Shown here: in pieces, positions 8,764 through 17,305 of the stretch
Position numbering within the stretch: position 1 is the stretch's first letter
How the letters are laid out: each line of letters begins with the position of its first letter
Source of the DNA: Caballeronia zhejiangensis
Lineage (GTDB): Bacteria > Pseudomonadota > Gammaproteobacteria > Burkholderiales > Burkholderiaceae
Assembly (NCBI RefSeq): GCF_000698575.1
Contig: NZ_JFHD01000013.1
Span: 104,887-168,886, forward strand
DNA: 64,000 nt
Direction: 5' to 3'
The notes under the pieces: model-generated
What the model was told of the DNA's origin: nothing
Databases searched by the model: none
Seen by the model: only the letters and a program-made list of their open reading frames with translations
Program-made: the position numbers and the translations under genes

Positions 8764-9120
8764 ATGGAGTCGAATGGTGAAAACCTGAGCAGAAGGCAGT
8801 TCGCCCGCGCGGTGCATGACCTCGAGCGCATCACGCGTCAGATCGCGGGGCGTTACATCGATAAAGGAGTGCCGCTGACTTGGCGGCTGTTGCATGCCAT
8901 CGAGGCGGAGGCCGTCGCGGACCTCGGATTCGCGGGACGACACGAAGCCGCCTTGCGCGAGCTGTTCGCGCGTCCCGATGACTTTCATTTCCCCGAAACC
9001 GATGACGTCGTCGACGTTGCATCCTCGGATGCCTTGCCCGCCGTTTTCGCCTTCGCCGTAGACGCCTACGAGCGCGCATCGCGACAGGATCGGCCGCGAG
9101 CAGTCAGCGCCGCGCATTGA
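8764..9120 (+). CDS. Hypothetical protein (118 aa) behind a LexA-like box
   Basis: The start at 8764 has GGAAGGGG 7 bases upstream. The product is helical and acidic at the C-terminal half (FHFPETDDVVDVASSD), with no signal peptide, membrane segment or recognisable motif. I do not recognise a family. The LexA-like palindrome at 8718-8733 suggests DNA-damage induction. A 7-bp stem (9132-9138 with 9149-9155) follows the stop, between it and the convergent DUF2252 gene. Confidence 0.65.
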   Translation: MESNGENLSRRQFARAVHDLERITRQIAGRYIDKGVPLTWRLLHAIEAEAVADLGFAGRHEAALRELFARPDDFHFPETDDVVDVASSDALPAVFAFAVDAYERASRQDRPRAVSAAH

Positions 9121-9185
9121 CGCATCCCCGCGGCACGCGACTGAACCCGCGTGCCCCGGTTCATGTCATCGCGCAGCGGATCGTT

Positions 9186-10610
9186 TCACGGCGCGAACTC
9201 CGCCGCGATGTCCGCATCCGAACGCGATTCGAGCTTGCCGTCCCGGCACGCAACGCGAAACACCTCGTAGTCCTTTTCCACCTGATCCGCGTAGGCGCGA
9301 CCGTAGCGCACTAGAACTTCGGCCATTCGATCGCTGTTGCCCAGGTAGCCCGAGATTTCCGGCGCGCATCCGCCGGACTTCGCGTGCGCGCGGGCAAGCG
9401 CCCAGCCGCAAAGCACGGCGTATTCGCGAAAGACGTCGTCGCTGAAAGTATCGAGTTCTGCGGAGATTTTCATGTCGCGTAACTGGCGGATGTAGAGCGT
9501 GCGCCCGAGCGGTCCGGTCGCCCAGCCGAGAAACGGGTCCGTGGCGGCCTGCATCAGACGTTGTCCGTGAACGACGCGGTGCCCGTCGTGTTTGATATCG
9601 TCGGCGTGCTTCGCATGTTTCGTGAATCTCGCGACGACCGACGTCGATGCCTCCTTCATCTGCAGGAAAAGCGGCTTGTCGTGATGATCCGTGAGCAGCA
9701 AAACGAGGCAGCGCGTGCCGACGCTGCCCACGCCGACCACCTTGAACGCGACATCCTGCAGGCTGAATTGCGACAGCAATCTCGCGCGCTCCGGCGTAAG
9801 CGTCGCGACATAATCGCGCACGAGCGTCGCGAGCGCATCTTCACGACTGGCTTTGAGCGTCATCCAGCCGTCGTTCTTATCGATCAGCGTGCTCTTGCCG
9901 TGGATGTGAAACACGGCAGGCGGCGCATCGCGAATGCGCCACGTGTCGCCGGTTCGGTCGGCGAGTTTCGGCAGCATCGTTTCGTGCGTGCGGCGCGAAG
10001 CCCGTTCGATGCCGCGCTTGATGCGCCGCCGCGCGTCTTCGCTCTGCACGGCCTGGTACATGCGATCGAAGGTGATGCGCTCGTACCAGAGATCGAGCAC
10101 GCTCATTTCAGCGTACTCGCGCAGATGCGTCTGATAACTGCGCGCGGCGACAAACGCGAACTCGTCCGCAGCCAGATCGCCGTGGCCGAGATGCCGGCCG
10201 GCGATCGTGAAGCTCGCGACCAACCGTTTCAAATCCCATTCCCACGGACCGGGCGCGGTTTCGTCGAAGTCGTTGAGATCGAAAATGAGCGCGCGCTCCG
10301 GCGTTGCGAAGCCGCCAAAGTTGGAAAGATGACAGTCGCCGCAGATCTGAATGGCGATGCCGCTGTCCGGTGTGCCGGCCAGGTCGTGCGCCTGAAGGAT
10401 CGCGCTGCCGCGATAAAACGTGAACGGCGAAACGAGCATGCGGCCGTAACGCAAGGGAATCAGCGCATCGACGCGGCCTTTGCTGCTTGTCCGCAAAAGC
10501 TCGATGGGATCGCGATCGACATCGCCGATCGCCTCTTGCGCGGCCCGCGGTGTGCGTTCGCGCCTGGCGCGTCCATTCGCGCGACGTTCCTGCCAGGATT
10601 GCTGGGGCAT
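9186..10610 (-). CDS. DUF2252 family protein
   Basis: The 474-residue protein shows the DUF2252 pattern: RYGRMLVSPFTFYRGSA, then QICGDCHLSNFGGFATPERALIFDLNDFDET, which resembles the catalytic loop and metal site of kinase-like phosphotransferases, and VVGVGSVGTRCLVLLL in the middle. The family is thought to be kinase-like, but no substrate is known to me. The start at 10610 has AAAGGAG 6 bases upstream; the open frame upstream is not used. Convergent with the SOS-box gene and divergent from the recombinase-like gene. Confidence 0.8.
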   Translation of the reverse strand: MPQQSWQERRANGRARRERTPRAAQEAIGDVDRDPIELLRTSSKGRVDALIPLRYGRMLVSPFTFYRGSAILQAHDLAGTPDSGIAIQICGDCHLSNFGGFATPERALIFDLNDFDETAPGPWEWDLKRLVASFTIAGRHLGHGDLAADEFAFVAARSYQTHLREYAEMSVLDLWYERITFDRMYQAVQSEDARRRIKRGIERASRRTHETMLPKLADRTGDTWRIRDAPPAVFHIHGKSTLIDKNDGWMTLKASREDALATLVRDYVATLTPERARLLSQFSLQDVAFKVVGVGSVGTRCLVLLLTDHHDKPLFLQMKEASTSVVARFTKHAKHADDIKHDGHRVVHGQRLMQAATDPFLGWATGPLGRTLYIRQLRDMKISAELDTFSDDVFREYAVLCGWALARAHAKSGGCAPEISGYLGNSDRMAEVLVRYGRAYADQVEKDYEVFRVACRDGKLESRSDADIAAEFAP

Positions 10611-10796
10611 CGCTCGCTCCTTTTTGCTCTTGTGTTCGTGGATGGAAGGAAGCCGTATAGACGACAGTAGTCGACGAAACGCACGCCCGCCAAGACAGTT
10701 ATCGACACTTTGGCGGACACACGCGCTTGACGTCGCGCGCCCGAAGCCCGACCCTGTGCGCAGTGCAATACAGCGCGCAACGCGCCTTCGAACAAT

Positions 10797-11825
10797 ATGC
10801 CGAACACTTCCGATCTCTTCGACCAACAGCGCGCCGACTGGCAGGCGGACCCGCACGCCGCGTTCGATGCATGGCTCGCCCAGCAATCGTTCAGGGCGTC
10901 ATCGGCCGATGTGTATCGCGCGCAATGGGGAAATTTTCTCGAGTGGCTGGCCACCAAACGCGCGACGCTGCATACGGTGCAACGTCCGGTCATCGAACAG
11001 TTCGTCGCGCAACTGGACATCCGACGCCCGCAGCGCATGCGGTATCTGCGGCTGATCGAGCGCGTGCTGGATCACGTTCGGGAAGTGGAATCGGCGGCGA
11101 CGAATCCGGCGCGCTTCATCGCTCAGGACGGCGACGCGGCATGGCGCAAGGCACGCGACAACGAGCCGACGGGCTTTCTCACCCACGATGAGCGCGCGCT
11201 GCTCGTCGCGCATCTGTTTTCTCCGATCGGCGCCTTGCCGGCCGGGCAGCGCTGGCGCGAGCGGCGCGACCGGGCGTTGGTCGCCGTCTTTCTCGGCGCA
11301 GGCGTGAAAACGGGCGAAGCGGCGCAATTGACCGTCGATTGCTACGCGGCCGGCGCGCCTTACGTGACCGTCGACGCGTCGAATCCGCTGCTGATCCGGC
11401 AGGCGCGGCTCGCTCCGTTCGCGGTCGAACTGCTCGACAACTGGATCAGCGAGCGCAAGACGGCTGGCCTTGCAGGCGAATTGCTATTCCCGGCAGCACC
11501 GACGGGACGCTCCATGCACAAGGCGACGATGCTGCGCGCGATCGACGCCGTCGTGGCCGCGTCCGGGATAGCGGCATCGCGCGTCGCGCGCGCAAGTCCG
11601 CAGACCTTGCGCAACACGTACGCGGCGGAGTTGTTCGAGGATGGCACGGACCCCGATCGCGTCGGCCAGTGGCTCGGATTCCAGCAGACGATCTCGGTTC
11701 ACCGGCTGCATCGTGCCTGGCAAGAATGGATGGGTGAGCAAATACGGGAGCGTGACATTGCTCACGCGCGCGCCGACGGGGAACGGCACATGTCCGTCGA
11801 CGATCCCGAAAACCCTCACCTTTGA
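10797..11825 (+). CDS. Tyrosine-recombinase-like protein with altered active site
   Basis: The layout is that of XerC/D-type recombinases: an N-terminal SAM-like core-binding part (WLAQQSFRASSADVYRAQWGNFLEWLA, about 26-52) and a C-terminal catalytic fold (RDRALVAVFLGAGVKTGEAAQL; TLRNTYAAELFEDGTDPDRVGQWLGF). Catalytic positions differ from active enzymes: the first Arg is Lys171, the HxLR histidine is Gln269 (the second Arg, 272, is kept), the LGH/W position is Phe295, and no Tyr occurs in the expected window after LGF. It may act as a DNA-binding protein rather than a recombinase. It sits at the edge of the replication region, beside the kfrA-like gene. Confidence 0.7.
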   Translation: MPNTSDLFDQQRADWQADPHAAFDAWLAQQSFRASSADVYRAQWGNFLEWLATKRATLHTVQRPVIEQFVAQLDIRRPQRMRYLRLIERVLDHVREVESAATNPARFIAQDGDAAWRKARDNEPTGFLTHDERALLVAHLFSPIGALPAGQRWRERRDRALVAVFLGAGVKTGEAAQLTVDCYAAGAPYVTVDASNPLLIRQARLAPFAVELLDNWISERKTAGLAGELLFPAAPTGRSMHKATMLRAIDAVVAASGIAASRVARASPQTLRNTYAAELFEDGTDPDRVGQWLGFQQTISVHRLHRAWQEWMGEQIRERDIAHARADGERHMSVDDPENPHL

Positions 11826-11849
11826 CGCCGGCGCTCACTCGACGCGCGA

Positions 11850-13049
11850 TTACGAGGTGCTGACACGCGCCGACCGGATAAATTCGTCGACGGCCGCAAG
11901 CTTCGATGCCGTGGCCCCGGACGTGCGCTCGCAGTTCGGGCAGGAAAGCTCGTATTCGTCTTCGTGGCGCTGCAGTTCCGGTTCGCCAGCCTCGCACGCC
12001 GGACAGGAAGTTGGCGCGGCGACGTGCGCGTCAATCTGCGTGCCGAGGCGGGCGATCTCGGCGGAAGTGAGGCGCCCCTGCGCCGCCAGCGACGCGATCA
12101 ACGCGCCGACTTCCGCGCTCGCACCGGATTGAACCCGCCGTGCATCGCGCTCGAGAACTAGCGCATCGATTTCGTCGGACTGCGCCCGCACTTGCGACTC
12201 GAGCCGGTCGGCGCGGCTTCGGGCTGCGCTAAGTTGTTGAATGAAATCGAATTCTTTCTGACTCGCTTCGCGTGCGCTGGTCTGATAGGTGGCGGCCATG
12301 CCGCGCAGGGAGTCGAGTTCGACGAGCATCGGATGCACGCGCCGTTCGGCCTCCTTGACCGCGTCCTTGATCTGCTGAGCGTAGTGCTCGGTGCTGTGGC
12401 GCAGCTCGTTTTGAAGCTCGTCGATGCGGTCGCGCAGCCGTGCCGCAGCGTCCTGCTCGTGCTGCAGACGCGCCGAGAGCGTCTCGTTCTCCTTCTCCCA
12501 TCGGGCGATGACTTCGCGCAAGCCCGCCTGAGCGTCTGTGCCTTGACTGCGCAGCGTCTTCAATTCGGCTTCCAGCGCCGCGATCTGAGCAGCGCCTGCT
12601 TCGGCGCGCGCCTCGGCACGCTGCTGAGCCCGCTCGATCGCCTCGCGACGAATATCGGCATCGCGAGCCTGGGCTTGCGCGGCCTGGATGGCCATGTCCA
12701 GACGGGCCTTTTCCTCGTTAAGGGCGGCACGCGCGGCCGTTTGCGCCTCGTCATATAACGCCGCCAGCAGTTCGCCGGCACGTTCCTGCAATGATTCCGG
12801 CATCGCCCCAGCGTCGATGCGAACGCGCAACGTCGAACGCAGACCGGCCCAGAACGCCTCGATGTCCTTGGGGATGTCGCTTGCGCTGCCGGTTTGAGTC
12901 AGTTCGCGGACAGTCGTAACCGAGGGCCGAACGCCCAGGTCGAAGAAGAGTCGCTTGCAGGCGTGTTGAGAGAGGTCTTGCCGCCGTGCGCCGGTGGCGC
13001 GCATCGCTTCGATTTCTTGGCGCAGCGTGTCGCGAGTAGATTGATCCAT
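11850..13049 (-). CDS. KfrA-like coiled-coil DNA-binding protein with C-terminal Cys4 motif
   Basis: The first 100 residues match the KfrA N-terminal helix-turn-helix domain (SVTTVRELTQTGSASDIPKDIEAFWAGLRS). Residues about 100-310 are a long alanine/glutamate/arginine-rich coiled coil. The C-terminus has CPAC at about 356 and CPNC at about 375, a zinc-ribbon-like pair not usual in plasmid KfrA. KfrA proteins are autoregulated nucleoid-like proteins that help partition of low-copy plasmids. Three GATC-centred repeats directly upstream fit autoregulation. Location next to the origin supports a replicon maintenance role. The ribosome site is poor. Confidence 0.75.
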   Translation of the reverse strand: MDQSTRDTLRQEIEAMRATGARRQDLSQHACKRLFFDLGVRPSVTTVRELTQTGSASDIPKDIEAFWAGLRSTLRVRIDAGAMPESLQERAGELLAALYDEAQTAARAALNEEKARLDMAIQAAQAQARDADIRREAIERAQQRAEARAEAGAAQIAALEAELKTLRSQGTDAQAGLREVIARWEKENETLSARLQHEQDAAARLRDRIDELQNELRHSTEHYAQQIKDAVKEAERRVHPMLVELDSLRGMAATYQTSAREASQKEFDFIQQLSAARSRADRLESQVRAQSDEIDALVLERDARRVQSGASAEVGALIASLAAQGRLTSAEIARLGTQIDAHVAAPTSCPACEAGEPELQRHEDEYELSCPNCERTSGATASKLAAVDEFIRSARVSTS

Positions 13050-13073
13050 GGTGAAAATCTAGCAGTTCAACAT

Positions 13074-13126
13074 GATGATCATAACGTTTTACGTGTTGAT
13101 CGTTATGTTTTTCGTTCGATCGTTCA
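13074..13126. promoter_or_regulatory. Three tandem GATC-centred repeats before the kfrA-like gene
   Basis: TGATCATAACG (13076-13086), TGATCGTTATG (13097-13107) and CGATCGTTCAC (13117-13127) have GATC at 13077, 13098 and 13118, so spacings of 21 and 20 bases, two helical turns. They lie 28-78 bases before the kfrA-like start and are likely its operator. Confidence 0.5.
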
Positions 13127-13414
13127 CACCAACGTCGATAACAGAGCATTTAGGCCGTTTTCGACAACTTGGCATGGTACACATGTCCGCCGTCGTGAAA
13201 CATCCTGAAGATATCCCTGCAAGTCGATGATTTGTCGCGGATTTTAGTCCCATACGCGCCATGGGTGTCTGTTTCACGCAGCTTTTCGTTTTTCTAATTA
13301 CTGCGTGCAAAACACTGCACCGCTAGAGAGTATTAGAAGTAAACACCTTTGAACCTTGTTAACATCGTTAACGCCAGCCAGAACCCTTATCGGATAAGGC
13401 TTTGCCGGACGTCA

Positions 13415-14734
13415 GGTGAGATTGTACGGGAACTAGGGTGAAGCTCTGCGGGAGCGAACGGTGACGGGCTTCGGGATGATCGGTGAGGGCTCTCGGGAAG
13501 AATCGTGAGCGGGTTCGGGGAGGCTCCAAAATGATGGGTGAGTTTATTCGGGGGCACGCGCACGCTAACGCGTTGATTTCCGAGGGCGCCCCCCTGGTCT
13601 GTCGGCTTCGTTCGGTGAGAATTTTCGGGAGCATGCGAATCGCACTATTTTGGAGTCGATTCGGGTAAAGCTTACCGATCGGTGAGGGTTTTCAGGGTAA
13701 TTCCCGAGAGAAAGGTGAGCGTTTTCGGGGGCGAAGGCTGCTTTTCGCTGAAATTTTCATCTGCCGACGCCTGAGGTGAGCTTTTCCGGGTGCGAAATGG
13801 AAGATGCACGTCTCGGTGCAGCCGTAGTCTCTTCTTGGATGGGCTCGCAGGGCCGGTGAGAGCGTCTAAGGTGAGCCTTTCCAGGAGTGTCTGCGCCTGC
13901 TTTTTTCAGTCCATCTTCCCTGTCATGCGCCTCGCATGGTGAGGCAATCCGGGATCACGCGCGCTGTACGAGAACTGTCGCTGCACTAGATGAGAAATCG
14001 CGCGCATGAAAAAACATATTAAAAACAGCTGGATAGACCAGGATGGTCTGTCGTTGCGTTTAGCGGAAACACGGTATGGTGAGGGAATGCGGGAGCTACG
14101 AGCGTCGGTGCGGGACAGTGCCAAGAAACCGTCGGTGAGGGTTTACGGGAGCCGCCTTCTTCACGTTTTGTGACGAAAGCGAGATAAGTGCCTGGGAGAG
14201 CACCATTTTTGAGCGATGACAGGAAAAGGTGAGGCTTTGCAGGACGCAGCAGGGTGAGCCTTTGCGGGACAGGCGATATGACGTGCAGCAGGTCAAAAAG
14301 TGATAGTTTTCGGGAGGCCATAGGCGGCGCGAAGCCCGTAGAACGGGGCTGAACGGGGGCGATCGGGTTGAGGAAAACTCGATGAGGTGAGACTTTTCGG
14401 GACCTGTCGATGCCGATCTGTTGAAGTGAGTGCGCCCCGTTATAACTTTGCACCGCACCGATGCGCGGCCGAAGCGGAGAAGGACGGACTTTTGGCTGTC
14501 TCTGCCGCGCCACACGTCGTTCAACGAGCCGAAAAATTTTTAAGGTGAGCCTATCCGGGAGACTGCTTGAGCTCCCGGATGGCGCCGAAAAACCGTCGCA
14601 ATCCGTTTACCCGCGTGGACACTACAGCTAAAAGATACCTTCGATCGGTGAGCGGTGAGTGTTTTCGGGAGCGCACCGCAGTGAGCCGTGCTGTCTGTCT
14701 GGCAATCACCCCTGTGTGGTGAGGGTGTCCCTAT
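13415..14734 (+). repeat. Replication origin: about 20 directly repeated 17-bp iterons
   Basis: The consensus is GGTGAGNNTTTTCGGGA, all copies on the plus strand. Copies start at 13415, 13437, 13460, 13482, 13504, 13537, 13614, 13681, 13714, 13775, 13870, 13938, 14078, 14134, 14228, 14253, 14299, 14386, 14544 and 14654; weaker partial copies start at 13855 and 14718. The array lies before the Rep_3-type initiator, as in iteron-controlled plasmids and Burkholderia secondary chromosomes, and is the likely binding region of RepA. An A+T-rich stretch with TTGTTAACATCGTTAAC (13357-13373) and a CCTTAT-CGG-ATAAGG palindrome (13385-13399) precedes it and could be the melting site. No gene is supported between 13050 and 14790. 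Confidence 0.85.
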
Positions 14735-14790
14735 AGACGGGCTTCACCCCAATCGGTATCCTTGCTCGCAATATCGATCTTGACCATTTC

Positions 14791-16137
14791 ATGGCCACCA
14801 AGCGCGCAAAGAAAACCGATGTCGTTAGCCCCAGTTCGGCGGAACTGCGCAAGGCAGTCGAGGCCATTGCGATTCAGCCGAAAAGCGGCAAGATCACGCT
14901 GCTCACCAGAAAGTTGTTCAATGTGCTGCTAGCCGTTGCTCAACAAGCCGACGACTCCGGTGACACGTATCGCGCGCTGCTGTCGGATATCGTCGCAAAT
15001 TCGGCGTTCGATTCGAACGACACTGCGCTCGTGAAGGAGCATTTGCGTCGCATGGTGTCGGTGCAGGTCGAATGGAGCACCGGCACATCGAGTCAGAAGC
15101 CGGGTCGCAAGTGGGGCATCTCGACGCTGATCGCCGACGCCGAAATCCTCGAAGATCCGACGACGCGCCGCGTCTGGGTCGAATTTTCATTCGCGCCGAA
15201 AATCAAAAAGAAGCTGCTGGATCCTGTGCAGTATGCGCGCCTGAGCCTGCAATTCCAGAGTCAGTTGCGCAGCAGCGCCGGCCTCGCACTCTATGAAATC
15301 TGCGTTCGCTATCTCACGAATCCCAGCCATCTGACGATGCGCGAGACGTGGGAATGGTGGCGGCCTATTCTTTCAGGAACGCCCGATACCGAAGCCGGCG
15401 ACGAAGCCAAGCGCGAATACAAATACTTCAAACGCGATTATCTGCGGCCCGCAATCGCCGAGGTGAATGCGGTGACCAATATCTTCGTCGAACTGGTGGA
15501 ACACCGCGAAGGGCGCCGCGTGGCTGAGATTCAGTTCCGCGTGACCGAACAAAAGCAGCCGATGCTCGCGCTGGACGAACATCCGAACGTCTTCGACAGC
15601 ACGTTGGTGGATCGGATGGTGAAGATTGGCATTCCGCTCAAGGACGCGCAGACGCTGTATGCCGACAGCGAGGAAAACCGCATCCGCGCGGCGTTGCAGA
15701 TGACCGAACAGCGCATGCGCAGCACGACTTTGCCGCCGGTTCGCAGCGGCGCGGCGCTTTTCAAGGACGCGCTCAAAAAGGGCTACGCGCCACCGGTAGA
15801 AGCGCTGCCTCCGGCAACGAGCGGTACGGCCTCCCGCACGCCGGCTGCCGCCGACGATCTCAAAGCCCGCTTGTTGAGCGAATTCTCGGCGTACCGCCGC
15901 AAGGAAGCGCGCGTGCTGTACGACGAGCAAGGTGAGGAAGAACGGGAGGTCGCGCGTCAATCCTTCGAGGAAGACGTTTTGCCGGGGCTCGGTGCCCACA
16001 TGCGCGACGACTGGCGCAAGCGCGGACTGGATTCGAAGCTGGCGGAAACATCCTTCTTCGACTGGCTGGCGCGAAAGACGTGGGGCGAGCCGACCGATGG
16101 CGACTTGCTGGCATTTACGCTCAGTCAATCGCGCTAA
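14791..16137 (+). CDS. repA: Rep_3-family replication initiator protein
   Basis: The 448-residue protein has the two winged-helix layout of Rep_3 initiators (RepE/Pi/RepA group): KITLLTRKLFNVLLAVAQQ at about 34-52, WGISTLIADAEIL, VWVEFSFAPKIKKKLLDP and YARLSLQFQSQLRSSAGLALYEICVRY. The second half (residues about 330-448) is a longer tail than in plasmid initiators, as in secondary-chromosome RepA. It should bind the iterons upstream and open the origin. The start at 14791 has no Shine-Dalgarno sequence, so translation may be weak. Convergent with parB, with a terminator between. Confidence 0.88.
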   Translation: MATKRAKKTDVVSPSSAELRKAVEAIAIQPKSGKITLLTRKLFNVLLAVAQQADDSGDTYRALLSDIVANSAFDSNDTALVKEHLRRMVSVQVEWSTGTSSQKPGRKWGISTLIADAEILEDPTTRRVWVEFSFAPKIKKKLLDPVQYARLSLQFQSQLRSSAGLALYEICVRYLTNPSHLTMRETWEWWRPILSGTPDTEAGDEAKREYKYFKRDYLRPAIAEVNAVTNIFVELVEHREGRRVAEIQFRVTEQKQPMLALDEHPNVFDSTLVDRMVKIGIPLKDAQTLYADSEENRIRAALQMTEQRMRSTTLPPVRSGAALFKDALKKGYAPPVEALPPATSGTASRTPAAADDLKARLLSEFSAYRRKEARVLYDEQGEEEREVARQSFEEDVLPGLGAHMRDDWRKRGLDSKLAETSFFDWLARKTWGEPTDGDLLAFTLSQSR

Positions 16138-16174
16138 AGTCTCCGCGGGCAACCGAAAACGTCCCAATTCGAAA

Positions 16175-16205
16175 ATGGCCGCCGGTCCATGATCTCGGCG
16201 GCCAT
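16175..16205. terminator. Hairpin between repA and parB
   Basis: ATGGCCGCCG (16175-16184) pairs with CGGCGGCCAT (16196-16205), a perfect 10-bp stem with an 11-base loop, placed between the two convergent stop codons. It has no T tract. Confidence 0.65.
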
Positions 16206-16214
16206 CGTGTGCAT

Positions 16215-17279
16215 TTACTTCTTGGTCTCGACAGGCTGAAGCATCAGTTCGATCTGATGCAGCAGCTCATCGCGCTTCTCGCGCGACAAGCCGCGCAAAC
16301 GCAACTCGAGACGATCTTCGCCGTATGACTTCAGATCGCCGACTGCGACGCCGTCCAGCTTGATTTCGAGGCGCTGCGCATAGCGTTGCCGGCCAGGCGT
16401 CTTCGGCGCTTCCTGAGCGTTCGCGCGGCCCTTGACGATATCGGCGACCTGCCGCGTGCTCAGGTCATCCGACGTGATCTTGTTGATCAGCCGCAGCGTG
16501 GCGTCGGTGCCGCGCGCGGCGTGATAGCGCACGATCTGATAGGCCATGTTCGAGCCGAATCGGTCCGGCCGCGCAACCATCTCGTGCATGACGTTCTCAG
16601 GAAGCTTCGCGATCGACAAAGCGACGGCGATCGTCGATTCGTCCAGCCCGAGGTGATCCGCCAGTTCGCGCTGGCTCTGGAAATGCTGTTCGTCGAGAAA
16701 GCGTCGCCAGACCACGGCGTTGTCGAAAACAGTCTGCGAGTCGCGCTGAACGTTCAGGTCATAACCGAGCTTGTAGCTCTGAATGCCGATCGGCAGATCG
16801 ACGACCACCGCCTTCACGGTTTCCTTGTTTGCCTCTTTCAGTGCGCGCACGCGCCGGCCGCCATCGCTGACGAAGAACGTTCCCGGATTCTCGTAATCGG
16901 GAATGACGTGAATCGCCTGTTGCTGGCCCTGCTTCGCCAGATTGACGGCCAATTCCGCGATTGACGTCTTCAGATAGAAATGGCGCGGGTTGAACGGGCT
17001 GGGCTTGATCGACTTGAGCGGCAACTCGATTATCTGTCCGGCCGTGTAGCGGTTTGCACGGCGCCACGCACGATATTCATCGGACTCAGGTCCGGCGTTG
17101 ATGTCGCCCGGCTCGTCGGCCACGAAGGCGCTCGATCGGCCGTTCGCGGCGGCCTGCCCCACATGTTGAATGTCGACGATGCCATCGATCGCATTCAGAC
17201 GATCCAGCGCAGTGCGCTTCTCGCTGCTCGTCGTGTCGGGCCGAGCCTTGAAGCCCTTGGCAAATTGGGACGGTTTCAT
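16215..17279 (-). CDS. parB: Partition protein ParB
   Basis: Centromere-binding CTPase of the ParABS partition system, 354 residues. The N-terminal nuclease-like fold holds the ParB box (SPFNPRHFYLKTSIAELAVNLAKQGQQQAI, about 92-121, and FFVSDGGRRVRALKEANKE). The central helix-turn-helix is QRELADHLGLDESTIAVALSIAKLPENV (about 199-226). The C-terminus is the dimer part. It lies 24 bases after parA; its ribosome site AAGGA follows directly on a parS-like site, so binding of ParB there could affect its own translation or transcription. Confidence 0.92.
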   Translation of the reverse strand: MKPSQFAKGFKARPDTTSSEKRTALDRLNAIDGIVDIQHVGQAAANGRSSAFVADEPGDINAGPESDEYRAWRRANRYTAGQIIELPLKSIKPSPFNPRHFYLKTSIAELAVNLAKQGQQQAIHVIPDYENPGTFFVSDGGRRVRALKEANKETVKAVVVDLPIGIQSYKLGYDLNVQRDSQTVFDNAVVWRRFLDEQHFQSQRELADHLGLDESTIAVALSIAKLPENVMHEMVARPDRFGSNMAYQIVRYHAARGTDATLRLINKITSDDLSTRQVADIVKGRANAQEAPKTPGRQRYAQRLEIKLDGVAVGDLKSYGEDRLELRLRGLSREKRDELLHQIELMLQPVETKK

Positions 17280-17288
17280 TCAGGGTCC

Positions 17289-17305
17289 TTTATGCGCATA
17301 AAGTC
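17289..17305 (+). other. parS-like site between parA and parB, copy 2
   Basis: Perfect TTTATGCGCATAAAGTC. The GTC end overlaps the parA stop codon, and the other end is next to the parB ribosome site. Confidence 0.8.

Noticed and set aside
9561..10670. 369-codon open frame on the plus strand over the DUF2252 gene
   Set aside because: Shadow frame; the minus-strand protein has family motifs and a ribosome site.
13415..14734. Iteron block considered as a CRISPR array
   Set aside because: Spacing is irregular (22 to 158 bases), copies are variable 17-mers, and a Rep_3 gene follows; this is an origin.
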